Source: Tumebacillus lacus (GTDB lineage: Bacteria; Bacillota; Bacilli; Tumebacillales; Tumebacillaceae). From it: a stretch of DNA of 64,000 nucleotides. Under the pieces are notes generated by a model. It was not told where the DNA came from. It did no database searches and saw only the letters and a list, made by a program, of their open reading frames with translations. The stretch is taken from assembly GCF_026410385.1 (NCBI RefSeq), contig NZ_JAPMLT010000008.1, forward strand, positions 62,001 through 126,000, given 5' to 3'. The number at the start of each line of letters is the position of its first letter. The stretch's first letter is position 1. Of the stretch, positions 24,957 through 33,248 are shown piece by piece. The translations under genes and the position numbers were made by a program.

Positions 24957-26239
24957 TGAATGCTTCCTCCCTCTTTTTGCAGGCGGATACGCACCGCGTT
25001 GGCATGCGCGTCCAGCCCCTCTGTCTCCGCCAGCGCGATGATCTTCTCCCCGTTGGCCAGCAGAGCTTGTTTGCCGTACTGGATCACCGACGATTTTTTT
25101 ACAAAATCATCGAGGGACAGCGGCGAAGAAAATCGTGCGGTGCCGTAGGTCGGCAATGTATGGTTCGGTCCGGCGAAGTAATCGCCCACCGGTTCGGTCG
25201 AATACGGGCCGAGGAAGATCGCCCCGGCATTTTCAATGCGCCCCAGCCACTCGGTCGGCTGAGCCACCATCAGTTCCAGATGCTCCGGCGCGATCCGGTT
25301 CGCCACCTCCACCGCTTCGTCGAGGTCTTTTGTGACGAGGATCGCCCCTTGTCCGCGTATCGCCGCCTCGGCGATCTCGCGGCGCGGCAGTTTCCCGATC
25401 TGCTCGACGAGTGCCGTCGCGACGCGCATGGCGAGGTCGTGACTCGGCGTGACGCAGATCGACTGCGCCATCGGGTCATGCTCCGCCTGAGAGAGCAGAT
25501 CGGCCGCCACATAGTCCGGGTCGGCCGTCTCGTCCGCGATGACGAGAATGTCGGAGGGTCCTGCGATCATGTCGATGGCGACAAGGCCATACACCGCCTG
25601 TTTTGCCAGCGCGACGTAGACGTTGCCAGGGCCGGTGATCTTGTCCACCGGGCGGATCGTCTCCGTCCCGTAGGCGAGCGCGCCGATCGCCTGCGCACCG
25701 CCGATTCGGTACGCTTCGGTGATGCCGAGTTCCTTCAGCGCGACGAGGATGCCCGGATGCACGCGGCCTTCTGCGTCCGGCGGCGTGGTGACGACGATCT
25801 CCGGCACACCGGCGACTTGCGCCGGGATCACGTTCATCAGCGCGGTCGACGGCAACGGCGCGAGACCGCCCGGCACATAGACCCCGACCCGTTTCAACGG
25901 GCGCACGATCTGGCCGAGCAGCGAGCCGTCCGCGCTCGGCAGCATCCACGACGTGCGCTTTTGCGCTTCATGGTAGACGCGGATGTTGACGATCGCCTCG
26001 CGCAACGCCTCCACAAAAGCGGGGGTCACCTGCGCGTAGGCCGACTCGTACATCTCGTCCGGGATGCGCAGGTCGTCCAGCTCCGCCCGGTCGAACCGCT
26101 TCGTCAAATCGCGAACGGCCGCATCGCCTTTTGCCCGCACCTCAGAGAGAATGCTCTGCACCGCCTCCCGCTGCTCCGTCAGATTTTCCGTCTGATCGCG
26201 GTCGAGTCTATACTCTGCCGCCGGAAGCACCTTGATCAT
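24953..26239 (-). CDS. hisD: Histidinol dehydrogenase
   Basis: Zinc- and NAD-dependent oxidation of histidinol to histidine, the last two steps. 428 residues with VPGGLAPLPSTALMN, IGGAQAIGALAYGTETI, KITGPGNVYVALAK, AGPSDILVIADETADP and the C-terminal NHTLPTYGTARFSSPLS. Start overlaps the hisG stop by 4 bases. Confidence 0.97.
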   Translation of the reverse strand: MIKVLPAAEYRLDRDQTENLTEQREAVQSILSEVRAKGDAAVRDLTKRFDRAELDDLRIPDEMYESAYAQVTPAFVEALREAIVNIRVYHEAQKRTSWMLPSADGSLLGQIVRPLKRVGVYVPGGLAPLPSTALMNVIPAQVAGVPEIVVTTPPDAEGRVHPGILVALKELGITEAYRIGGAQAIGALAYGTETIRPVDKITGPGNVYVALAKQAVYGLVAIDMIAGPSDILVIADETADPDYVAADLLSQAEHDPMAQSICVTPSHDLAMRVATALVEQIGKLPRREIAEAAIRGQGAILVTKDLDEAVEVANRIAPEHLELMVAQPTEWLGRIENAGAIFLGPYSTEPVGDYFAGPNHTLPTYGTARFSSPLSLDDFVKKSSVIQYGKQALLANGEKIIALAETEGLDAHANAVRIRLQKEGGSIQ

Positions 26240-26880
26240 ACCGTCTCCTCCTTCTTCACCACCGGGCGCAGCAGGCGGACAAACTCGTCAATCGCTTGGC
26301 TTTTCAACCGGAAGCTCATCCGGTTGGCCACCAATCGCGTCGAGATGTCCATGATGTCCTCTTGCACCACCAGTCCGTTCTCCTTCAGCGTGCGGCCCGT
26401 CTCCACCACGTCGACGATCCGCTCCGCCAGCCCGATCAGCGGAGCGAGCTCCACCGACCCGTTCAGAAAAATCACTTCCACCTGTTGCCCGCGACCCCGG
26501 AAATACTCGGTGGCGATGCGGGGATATTTGGACGCGACGCGGGGCATCGCATAGTGCGCCGGCTTCTCCGGCAGACCGGCGACCGACATTTTGCAGCGGC
26601 CGATGTTCAGGTCGAGCAGTTCATACAGATCGCGGCCCGCCTCGACGAGCACGTCTTTGCCGACCACGCCGAGGTCGGCGACGCCGTATTCCACATAGGT
26701 CGGCACGTCGACCGGCTTGGCGAGGATAAACTCGATCTCACCGCCCATGCTCGGCAGGATCAATTTGCGCGACGTTTCGATGTCCTGCGGCACGGGGAGG
26801 CCCGCTTCACGCAGCAGATCGAGCGTCTGGTCCATGATCCGCCCTTTTGACAGGGCGACGGTCAAACCTTGTATGGTCAT
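26236..26880 (-). CDS. hisG: ATP phosphoribosyltransferase, short form
   Basis: First committed step of histidine synthesis, condensing ATP and PRPP. 214 residues, lacking the C-terminal regulatory domain, so it needs HisZ, encoded directly upstream. TVALSKGRIMDQTLDLL, GVADLGVVGKDVL and the PRPP loop IVDVVETGRTLKENGL are visible. AAGGAG lies 9 bases before the ATG. Confidence 0.97.
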   Translation of the reverse strand: MTIQGLTVALSKGRIMDQTLDLLREAGLPVPQDIETSRKLILPSMGGEIEFILAKPVDVPTYVEYGVADLGVVGKDVLVEAGRDLYELLDLNIGRCKMSVAGLPEKPAHYAMPRVASKYPRIATEYFRGRGQQVEVIFLNGSVELAPLIGLAERIVDVVETGRTLKENGLVVQEDIMDISTRLVANRMSFRLKSQAIDEFVRLLRPVVKKEETV

Positions 26881-26901
26881 GAGGGAAAACTCCTTTTTCG
26901 A

Positions 26902-28143
26902 TTAGAGGCTGAACATGTGCGAAAAATCGGTGTACAGCGCGGAAACCAGTTTGTCGCGGGTGATCAGCTTGCCCGCTTGGAAGGCGATCACCAGCACGTC
27001 GTCCGGACGCTTCACCGCCACTTCCGCCGCCACGTCTTCCACGCGCTGCGCCGTGACGATAAACCGCTTCGAACGCAGGAACGCGGCAAACCCGATCACC
27101 GGGTAGCGGTCGCGCTCCTCATAGAGCAGCAGATAGCGCTCCGCCGCCTTTTGCGGCATGCTCTTTTCCAGCACGTCGAGCACGCGCTCGATGCCGATCA
27201 TAAATCCGGTCGCCGGTGTCTGCCGGCCAAACTTGCCGACCAGTTCGTCATAGCGCCCGCCCGAGCAGACCGGGAACCCGACATGAGGCGCGTATCCTTC
27301 AAAGATCGCGCCGGAGTAGTACTCGCGGCCGAGCAGAAGGCTCAGGTCGATCTGCAAAAACTCCTCGGTGTTGTGCAGTTGCAACACCTTCCAGATCGAA
27401 TCGAGGTTGTCGAGAGCGGCCAGCGCTTGTGCCGACGATGTCAACGCCCGCGCCCGCTTCAGCACATCGAGGCTCCCGCGCAGGCGCGGCACTTCCAGCA
27501 ACACCTCGCGCGCCTTTTCCTCCGCCACATCCGCGGTGACGATCCGCTCGTAGCCGACGATGTCCTTGGCGAGCAGCGCATCCGACAGCCGGGCGCGCAC
27601 CGCCTCGCTGTCCACATGTTCGGCAAACAGCCCCTGCAGATAGGCCACCTGTCCGATGGCCAGCCGGAACCCGGCCACCCCCGCCTCCTGCAACGCGGTG
27701 ATCGCCAGCGCGATCACTTCGGCGTCCGCATCGGGCGTCGCATCGCCGAGCAGTTCCACGCCCGACTGCGTAAACTCCGCATCGCGCCCGGCCGCCGGGT
27801 CCTGCTGGCGGAAGATCGGCGCGTTGTAGGAGAGTCGCAGCGGCAACGGCTGCTCTTTGAGCAACGACGACACCACGCGGGCGATCGGCGCCGTCATGTC
27901 CGGGCGCAGCACGACGGTGCGGCCGGACCGCTCGATAAATTTAAACAGGTTGTCTTCCTCATCCCGGAACGCCCCGTTCAGGAAGGTATCCGCATATTCG
28001 AACGTCGGAGTGACGATCTCTTCGTATCCCCAGCGTTGAAACACTTTGGCAACTCTCTTTTCCACTTCGCGCTTGCGAGCAGCAAGCGGCGGCAGCACGT
28101 CGCGCACACCGCGCGGCTTTTCAAACAAAATCGGTTTTTCCAT
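26902..28143 (-). CDS. hisZ: ATP phosphoribosyltransferase regulatory subunit
   Basis: HisRS-like paralogue of 413 residues that activates and gives histidine feedback to short HisG. Opens EKPRGVRDVLPP; contains VVLRPDMTAPIARVV (motif 2-like), LPLRLSYNAPIFRQQDP and CSGGRYDELVGKFG. First gene of the operon. The ribosome site GAAGAAGG abuts the ATG at 28143, so initiation is either weak or a few codons downstream. Its leader of about 50 bases has no room for a T-box. Confidence 0.95.
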   Translation of the reverse strand: MEKPILFEKPRGVRDVLPPLAARKREVEKRVAKVFQRWGYEEIVTPTFEYADTFLNGAFRDEEDNLFKFIERSGRTVVLRPDMTAPIARVVSSLLKEQPLPLRLSYNAPIFRQQDPAAGRDAEFTQSGVELLGDATPDADAEVIALAITALQEAGVAGFRLAIGQVAYLQGLFAEHVDSEAVRARLSDALLAKDIVGYERIVTADVAEEKAREVLLEVPRLRGSLDVLKRARALTSSAQALAALDNLDSIWKVLQLHNTEEFLQIDLSLLLGREYYSGAIFEGYAPHVGFPVCSGGRYDELVGKFGRQTPATGFMIGIERVLDVLEKSMPQKAAERYLLLYEERDRYPVIGFAAFLRSKRFIVTAQRVEDVAAEVAVKRPDDVLVIAFQAGKLITRDKLVSALYTDFSHMFSL

Positions 28144-28199
28144 CCTTCTTCACGTCCAATGCTTTAGTCTGCTAATATACTAAAGAGTTTGCTACGGTT

Positions 28200-28228
28200 A
28201 TCCTAACACGGGTGTTAGGATGTGTCAA
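28200..28228 (-). promoter_or_regulatory. his operon promoter with embedded palindromic operator
   Basis: Minus strand: -35 TTGACA (28223-28228), 17-base spacer, -10 TAGGAT (28200-28205). The region 28200-28221 is a perfect inverted repeat: ATCCTAACAC and its exact complement around a 2-base centre. It covers the spacer and the -10, so a bound repressor would block RNA polymerase. A HisR/YerC (TrpR-fold) regulator is a candidate from knowledge of Firmicutes his control; the regulator is not in the window. Confidence 0.75.
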
Positions 28229-28240
28229 TCCGCGCTTATG

Positions 28241-28279
28241 AAAACAGCCACGGCGCAAATCTCGCACCGTGGCTGTTTT
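28241..28279. terminator. Symmetric terminator upstream of the his promoter
   Basis: AAAACAGCCACGG/CCGTGGCTGTTTT, 13-bp stem with T runs on both strands; second barrier between yvoF and the his operon. Confidence 0.75.
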
Positions 28280-28386
28280 CTCGTTAGGAACACGAAGCCC
28301 GTCACATCTCGACGCCGCAGCTTTTCGCAAAGCCCCCCATCGGCGGAGAATGAAAGGTATTTAAGCAGGTATTTACAACGCCAGCA

Positions 28387-28433
28387 GAAAAAACTCCTGC
28401 TCCACTGTAGAAATATTTTTCTAGTGGAGGAGT
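28387..28433 (-). terminator. Terminator of the yvoD-ppaX-yvoF operon
   Basis: Minus strand ACTCCTCCACT...AGTGGAGCAGGAGT then TTTTTT; the stop codon of yvoF lies in the left arm. Confidence 0.75.
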
Positions 28434-28972
28434 ATCGTCTGATCGGCGGACGGTACGTCGAGTTGCTGTTCATCGCCCTCGGCACGGGATTCGGCCGTGC
28501 GGATGATCCGGATCGGATTGCCGCCGACGAACGCACCGGCGGGCACGTCGCGGTTGACCAGCGACCCGGCCGCGACCACCGCCCCGTCGCCGATGGTGAT
28601 GCCGGGGAGCAGCGTCGAGTTGGCCCCGATCATCACGTTGTCGCCGATGATCACGCGGCCGAGCCGGTACTCGTCTGTCAGGTATTCATGAGCGAGGATC
28701 GTCGTGTTGTAGCCGATGATCGTGTTGCGACCGACGGAGATGAGCTCCGGGAACATCACGTCCATCATCACCATCAACGCCACCGCCGTCTGATCCCCCA
28801 CCTGCATGCCGAGGAAGGTGCGGTACAGCCAGTTCTTCACGCCGAGAAACGGCGTGTAGCGGGAGAGCTGGATCACCGCAAAGTTTTTGGCCACTTTGAA
28901 AAAGCTGACCGTTTTATACAGTTGCCACAGAGCGTTTGCCCCTTTGACCGGGTAACGGACCGTATCGCGCAT
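28421..28972 (-). CDS. yvoF: Hexapeptide-repeat acyltransferase, YvoF-like
   Basis: A 183-residue left-handed beta-helix acetyltransferase. Hexapeptide repeats appear from about residue 75 (ISVGRNTIIGYNTTILAHEYL, VIIGDNVMIGANSTLLPGITIGDGAVVAAGS) and the protein ends the helix with VGGNPIRII. The N-terminal 70 residues are helical with a hydrophobic patch (VSFFKVAKNFAVIQLSRY). Acceptor unknown. Placement directly after ppaX matches B. subtilis yvoF; the gap to ppaX is 2 bases. Confidence 0.85.
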   Translation of the reverse strand: MRDTVRYPVKGANALWQLYKTVSFFKVAKNFAVIQLSRYTPFLGVKNWLYRTFLGMQVGDQTAVALMVMMDVMFPELISVGRNTIIGYNTTILAHEYLTDEYRLGRVIIGDNVMIGANSTLLPGITIGDGAVVAAGSLVNRDVPAGAFVGGNPIRIIRTAESRAEGDEQQLDVPSADQTILLH

Positions 28973-28974
28973 CG

Positions 28975-29619
28975 TTACTTCTCTCCTCTGATGATCGCTT
29001 CAAGCTCCAGCATGTCCTCGACGAGGAAGTCAGGCCGGTACTCGCGCAGCCCTTCTTCGCCGCGCAGGCTCCATTTCACGCCGATGGTGGCGACGCCGGC
29101 CGCCCTCCCGGCGAGGATGTCATACGGGCTGTCACCGATCATCACCGTCTCGGCCGGCACCGCACCGAGCCTTTCGACCGCTTTGAGCACCGGCTCCGGG
29201 TCGGGCTTGTGCTTGTCCGTGTCTTCGATGGTCAGAAACGCTTCGTGGCAGTCGGGCAGCCCGCACACTTTCCAACCGAGCTCCGCCGTGCGGCGGATCT
29301 TGCTGGTGACGACGGCGATCCGGTACCCGTCGCGGGCCAGCCGCTCGAGCACCTCTTTGGCATGCGGGAACGCGGTGACCAGGTCGTCATGTTGCTCCAT
29401 GTACAGCTGTCGGTAGCGGGCGATCACCTCGTCCATCCGCTCCGGCAAAAATCTCGCCACCTGCACCGACAGCGGCTCACCCATGTGCGGCAAGATGTCC
29501 GCTCTGGAAAATCGTCCGGGCGCAAACTCTTCCAACGCCTGCTCCACGGAGCGCAAGATCAGCTCGTTCGTGTCGAGCAGCGTCCCGTCCAAATCAAACA
29601 GCACATATCGAAAACGCAT
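28975..29619 (-). CDS. ppaX: Pyrophosphatase PpaX (HAD family)
   Basis: Hydrolyses the pyrophosphate released when HPr kinase/phosphorylase dephosphorylates P-Ser-HPr. HAD motif I is FDLDGTLLDTNELI (nucleophile Asp near 9), motif II VVTSK, motif III K followed by PDPEPVL, motif IV MIGDSPYDI. 214 residues matches B. subtilis PpaX. hprK is close by, separated by two genes. AGGAGGAGG precedes the ATG. Confidence 0.92.
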   Translation of the reverse strand: MRFRYVLFDLDGTLLDTNELILRSVEQALEEFAPGRFSRADILPHMGEPLSVQVARFLPERMDEVIARYRQLYMEQHDDLVTAFPHAKEVLERLARDGYRIAVVTSKIRRTAELGWKVCGLPDCHEAFLTIEDTDKHKPDPEPVLKAVERLGAVPAETVMIGDSPYDILAGRAAGVATIGVKWSLRGEEGLREYRPDFLVEDMLELEAIIRGEK

Positions 29620-29641
29620 CTGCTCCTCCTCCTCTGCACCT

Positions 29642-30586
29642 CTACGCCGATGTGTTCGCGGCGTTTTGCACGCCTCGGTTTGCCTTCCAAATCCGCGCCA
29701 GCACCGCCGTCACCACAATCGCGGCGACCAGTCGAATCGCGAGCAAATACCAGCCGTTGACTCCGAGCGGCAGGAACAGCAACGTGTCCTCCACCACCGC
29801 GTGGCAGAGCACGAGGAAGGTGATGATCAGGTACATCTCCCGCTTGCTCAGCGGATGCTCCCGCGTCGCTTCCAAGATCACGCCCGCGCCGTACGCAAGG
29901 CCAAACCAGATCCCGGCCAGCATCGGGATCGCCGCCTTTTCCGACATGCCGAGCCAGCGCAGGAACGGATGGGTCCCATGCGCCAGTTTGTCGAGCACAT
30001 GCAGTTCCTTCAAGATTTGAATCACAAACATCAGCGGAATCACGATCAACGCCAACTGCCACACCGCCGTAAACGCAGTCAGCAACACTTCACCCGCCGT
30101 ATCCAAAATCGGCGTCTGCCACAGATAGCTCGTCGCATGCTGATAGCTCCCGGCCGCCGATGTGATCTCATTTCCCAAGATCAGATGCAGCGAAGCGCCG
30201 GACAGCAGCGCCGTGCCGATGCGGACGCCTACCACAATCGCGCCGGACAGCCCCATCCGTCTCGCCACCGCCGTCTCCACGAACAGATTGTGCGCAAACG
30301 ACATCATCACCGCCAGGATGAAGATCTGCGGCCCCGCCAACTGCAACGAGAAGATCGCGCCGATCCCCGCGTACAGGTTCAGCACCCAGCCGAGCGCCAG
30401 CACGACCGCCGCTTCGCCCGGCAGTCCGACAAAGCTCATCACGGGTGCAAACAACCAGACGATCCACTCGATCACCGGCGTGTGTTTGAGCAGCGTGACG
30501 ATCACCGTGATCGGCACGACGATCTTGCCCAGCGTCCACGTGGTTTTCAAACCGGAGAGCAAGCCGCGCCCCATCATCTCTTTCAT
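29642..30586 (-). CDS. yvoD: Nucleoside-recognition (Gate) domain membrane protein, YvoD-like
   Basis: A 314-residue inner-membrane protein with about eight helices and two Gate/nucleoside-recognition domains (about 35-150 and 185-300). Motifs GLPGEAAVVLALGWVLNLYAG and GIWFGLAYGAGVILE carry the conserved Gly/Ala turns. Related proteins take part in spore metal or solute transport, but a substrate cannot be named. ATG 30586 is nine bases after GGAG. First gene of the yvoD-ppaX-yvoF operon. Confidence 0.85.
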   Translation of the reverse strand: MKEMMGRGLLSGLKTTWTLGKIVVPITVIVTLLKHTPVIEWIVWLFAPVMSFVGLPGEAAVVLALGWVLNLYAGIGAIFSLQLAGPQIFILAVMMSFAHNLFVETAVARRMGLSGAIVVGVRIGTALLSGASLHLILGNEITSAAGSYQHATSYLWQTPILDTAGEVLLTAFTAVWQLALIVIPLMFVIQILKELHVLDKLAHGTHPFLRWLGMSEKAAIPMLAGIWFGLAYGAGVILEATREHPLSKREMYLIITFLVLCHAVVEDTLLFLPLGVNGWYLLAIRLVAAIVVTAVLARIWKANRGVQNAANTSA

Positions 30587-30626
30587 CGTGTGTGACTCCT
30601 CTCCCACTTCCAAGATGCTGACTCAA

Positions 30627-30635
30627 ATTATAGCA
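30627..30635 (-). promoter_or_regulatory. Extended -10 promoter for yvoD-ppaX-yvoF
   Basis: Minus strand TGC followed by a perfect TATAAT. The expected -35 position falls inside the preceding terminator stem. Confidence 0.65.
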
Positions 30636-30637
30636 TA

Positions 30638-30667
30638 AAGAGGCCCGCACCAAGCACGGACCTCTGC
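30638..30667 (-). terminator. Terminator after the LysM/G5/M23 gene
   Basis: Minus strand AGAGGTCCG...CGGGCCTCT (one G-U pair) then TTTA; overlaps the next promoter. Confidence 0.6.
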
Positions 30668-30687
30668 AAAATCAAATATAGGGTGGA

Positions 30688-32160
30688 TCACATATACGGA
30701 GCCGGATTGACCTTCGTTCCGTTGATGCGCGCTTCATAGTGCAGATGCGCGCCCGTCGACCAGCCGGTCGAGCCGACGCCGCCGATGTACTGGCCTTTTT
30801 GCACCGTCTGCCCTGCGGAGACGCTCATCGAATTGAGATGCGCGTACAGGGTGGTGATGCCGTTGCCGTGCGAGATGATGATGCAGTTGCCGTAGCCGTC
30901 GCCCGCATCGCCCGCCTGGATGACAGTACCGCTGTTCGACGCGTAGACCGGCGTGCCGGTCCCCGCTGCGATGTCAATCGCAAAGTGCGGACGTCCGCCG
31001 CGGTTTTCGCCGTAGTGAGACGACACATAGCCGCCGCCGATCGGCCACGCCCAGTCACCGCCGCCTGCTGCCGCCACCGGACCGTTGTAGTACGCCGCTC
31101 CTGCGGAGATCTTGGTCCCTTTGGCGACCACTTCCTTCTTCGGCTCGGTGATCACCGTCTCAGCCAGCACTTCTTCCTTCATGACCGCGCCGTTTTTGGT
31201 GCGCACGCGGACCGTCTGCTTTTTCTTGCCTTCTGCGCCCTGTTCCAGCACTTTCTCCTGGCCTTTGGGGAGCGAATCGTCTTCCTTGTATTCGATCTCG
31301 TAGTTGGTCATGATCTCGCGTTCTTCGTCGTAGGTCGCGAACACGTTGATCAACGGTTCATAGGCGGTCAGGTTGAGCGACTGCCCCTCCTTGATCTCGT
31401 CAACGTTGTGCACGTCCGGATTGGCCTGTTGCAACTCTTCGACGGTGACCTTGTTTTTCTCGGCGATGGTCCACAGCGAATCGCCGCGCGAGACAACGTA
31501 GGTCTTTTTCTCGTTTTTGCCCTGCACGATCAGCGAGTAGGCCGCGTCCGGTGCGAGGATTTTCGATTTGTCTTCTTTGATCGCAACAAAATCGACCTGT
31601 TCGGCAAATGCGACTTTTACATTGGAATCGCTTTTGACAAATTGTCCTTTCAGTTTGCCGACGATCTTTTCGGCGGTCTCTGCGTCTTTGACGTAGGCGA
31701 CGTCCACGCCGTCCACGCGAATCGCCATCATGTCGACGATCGTCTTCGTCGTGTCTTCAATCGCCTGCGCCACGTAGGACTCCTGCGTCGAAACGACCGC
31801 CTGATGCACTTCTTGAAACTCAATGTTTGCTTTGACCTTGTCGCCAAATGCGGTGATCGTCTCTTCGATCAGCGCCTTGTCGCGCACGAGGCCGTGGTAT
31901 TGGCCGTCTATGTATACGCGGTAGACGGTCTCCGTGCCGGCGACCTTGCCGTGGGCGGTCGTGATCCCCACGGTGGCGAGCATCAGAACCGCCAGTGTTG
32001 CCATGGTGTTGCGGATATTAAAAGTCGCGCGAATCTCATCTTTCGCGGCGTCCCAAAATGTCGAATTCTTCATACGGCTGTAATAGGCTTTCATTCTTGC
32101 TTGGCTGCCAGCCACTGCCTGAATCTGTTGTTCAGACGTCTTCTCTGTCAGCTTACCCAT
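30688..32160 (-). CDS. Membrane-anchored LysM-G5-M23 cell wall peptidase
   Basis: A 490-residue cell-wall endopeptidase. One membrane helix (about 51-68), a long outside region (75-215), a LysM peptidoglycan-binding domain (about 219-265, YVVSRGDSLWTIAEKNKVTV), a G5 domain (about 270-348) and a C-terminal M23 domain (about 385-487). Zinc ligands H392 and D396 (PHFAIDIAAG), then H441, H472 and H474 (AHLHYEA) are present, so it should be active. ATG 32160 follows GGGAGGCG; 42 upstream codons in frame lack support. B. subtilis has lgt at this position, so the gene is a lineage-specific replacement. Confidence 0.9.
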   Translation of the reverse strand: MGKLTEKTSEQQIQAVAGSQARMKAYYSRMKNSTFWDAAKDEIRATFNIRNTMATLAVLMLATVGITTAHGKVAGTETVYRVYIDGQYHGLVRDKALIEETITAFGDKVKANIEFQEVHQAVVSTQESYVAQAIEDTTKTIVDMMAIRVDGVDVAYVKDAETAEKIVGKLKGQFVKSDSNVKVAFAEQVDFVAIKEDKSKILAPDAAYSLIVQGKNEKKTYVVSRGDSLWTIAEKNKVTVEELQQANPDVHNVDEIKEGQSLNLTAYEPLINVFATYDEEREIMTNYEIEYKEDDSLPKGQEKVLEQGAEGKKKQTVRVRTKNGAVMKEEVLAETVITEPKKEVVAKGTKISAGAAYYNGPVAAAGGGDWAWPIGGGYVSSHYGENRGGRPHFAIDIAAGTGTPVYASNSGTVIQAGDAGDGYGNCIIISHGNGITTLYAHLNSMSVSAGQTVQKGQYIGGVGSTGWSTGAHLHYEARINGTKVNPAPYM

Positions 32161-32284
32161 GCTTTCGCCTCCCGTTTGCACTGTGATCCCCAAAGTGTTG
32201 TTTATTTTTTTAGACTTTTCTCTGTCCGACACTTTAGATTCGACACATTCCGCCACGTTCCTCCCGCAGACACAAAAAAGCCAC

Positions 32285-32320
32285 AAAAAAAGAGGAAAAC
32301 GGTCAATTGCCGTTTCCCTC
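32285..32320 (-). terminator. Terminator overlapping the end of hprK
   Basis: Minus strand GAGGGAAACGG/CCGTTTTCCTC then TTTTTTT; the hprK stop is inside the hairpin. Confidence 0.85.
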
Positions 32321-33241
32321 TTCCATCGAGCGAGTCATGCGTTCGGACAGATCCCGGGCCGCGTTGTAGCCCATGCGCTTCAAACGCTGGTTCATCGCCG
32401 CCACCTCTAAAATAACGGCGAGGTTGCGGCCCGGACGGACCGGCAGGAGGATGCAGGGCACGTCGACGTCGAGGATCTGGATCATCTCTTCGTCGAGGCC
32501 GAGACGGTCGTACGCCGTCTGATCCTCCCACATCTGGAGTTTGATCACCAGTTCGATGTCCTTGTGCGTGCGGATCGCGCCTGCGCCGAACAACGTCATC
32601 ACGTTGAGCACGCCAAGGCCCCGGATCTCGATCAGGTGGCGCAGCAGTTCCGGTGACGTGCCTTCGAGGATCGTTTCGCCGATCTGGCGGATCTCGACGG
32701 CGTCGTCGGCAACCAGTCGATGTCCCCGCTTGACCAATTCCAGCGCCGTCTCGCTTTTGCCGATGCCGCTGGTACCGGTGATCAGGATGCCGATGCCGTA
32801 GACGTCGACCAGCACGCCGTGCATCACCGTCTCTTTGGCCAACTCCCGGTCCAGATAGGACAGGAGCCGTCCGGTCATCACCGATGTCGACTCCGGCGAG
32901 CGCAGGATCGGCAGTCGGTGACGACTCGCCGCCGCCAACAGCTGCTCCGGGATCTCCAAGTTGCGCGAAACGATGATGCAAGGCGTCTCCTCGTAGGTGC
33001 AGATCTTCTCGGCCCGCAGATCCTTGACCTGATCGGACAGCGATTCAAAAAAAGAGACCTCCGTCTTGCCGAGCACCTGCACCCGCTCAAACGGGTGATA
33101 CGTCGTATACCCGGCGAGCGCGAGACCCGGTCGCGACAGGTCGCCGACGGTGATCGGACGCTCGGTGTCCGCTCCGGGATTGACCAATTGCAGGTGGAAC
33201 TCTTGGATCAACTGCGAGGTGGAGATCGACTTGGTCACCAT
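32303..33241 (-). CDS. hprK: HPr kinase/phosphorylase
   Basis: Bifunctional sensor enzyme that phosphorylates HPr on Ser46 and removes it by phosphorolysis, the centre of carbon catabolite control in Firmicutes. Walker A GTSGIGKS at 156-163, catalytic H141 in MHGVLVDVYG, VADDAVEI, and the signature IEIRGLGVLNVMTLFGAGAI. 312 residues, standard. Seven bases separate it from the upstream epimerase gene, so both are co-transcribed. Confidence 0.97.
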   Translation of the reverse strand: MVTKSISTSQLIQEFHLQLVNPGADTERPITVGDLSRPGLALAGYTTYHPFERVQVLGKTEVSFFESLSDQVKDLRAEKICTYEETPCIIVSRNLEIPEQLLAAASRHRLPILRSPESTSVMTGRLLSYLDRELAKETVMHGVLVDVYGIGILITGTSGIGKSETALELVKRGHRLVADDAVEIRQIGETILEGTSPELLRHLIEIRGLGVLNVMTLFGAGAIRTHKDIELVIKLQMWEDQTAYDRLGLDEEMIQILDVDVPCILLPVRPGRNLAVILEVAAMNQRLKRMGYNAARDLSERMTRSMEEGNGN

Positions 33242-33248
33242 GTCAGAC

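Noticed and set aside
28143-28200. T-box or other riboswitch for the his operon
   Set aside because: Leader of about 50 bases is far too short and no T-box sequence is present.
28220-29416. Plus-strand frame of 398 codons over yvoF and ppaX
   Set aside because: Shadow of minus-strand genes with HAD and hexapeptide motifs; its start lies in the his promoter region.
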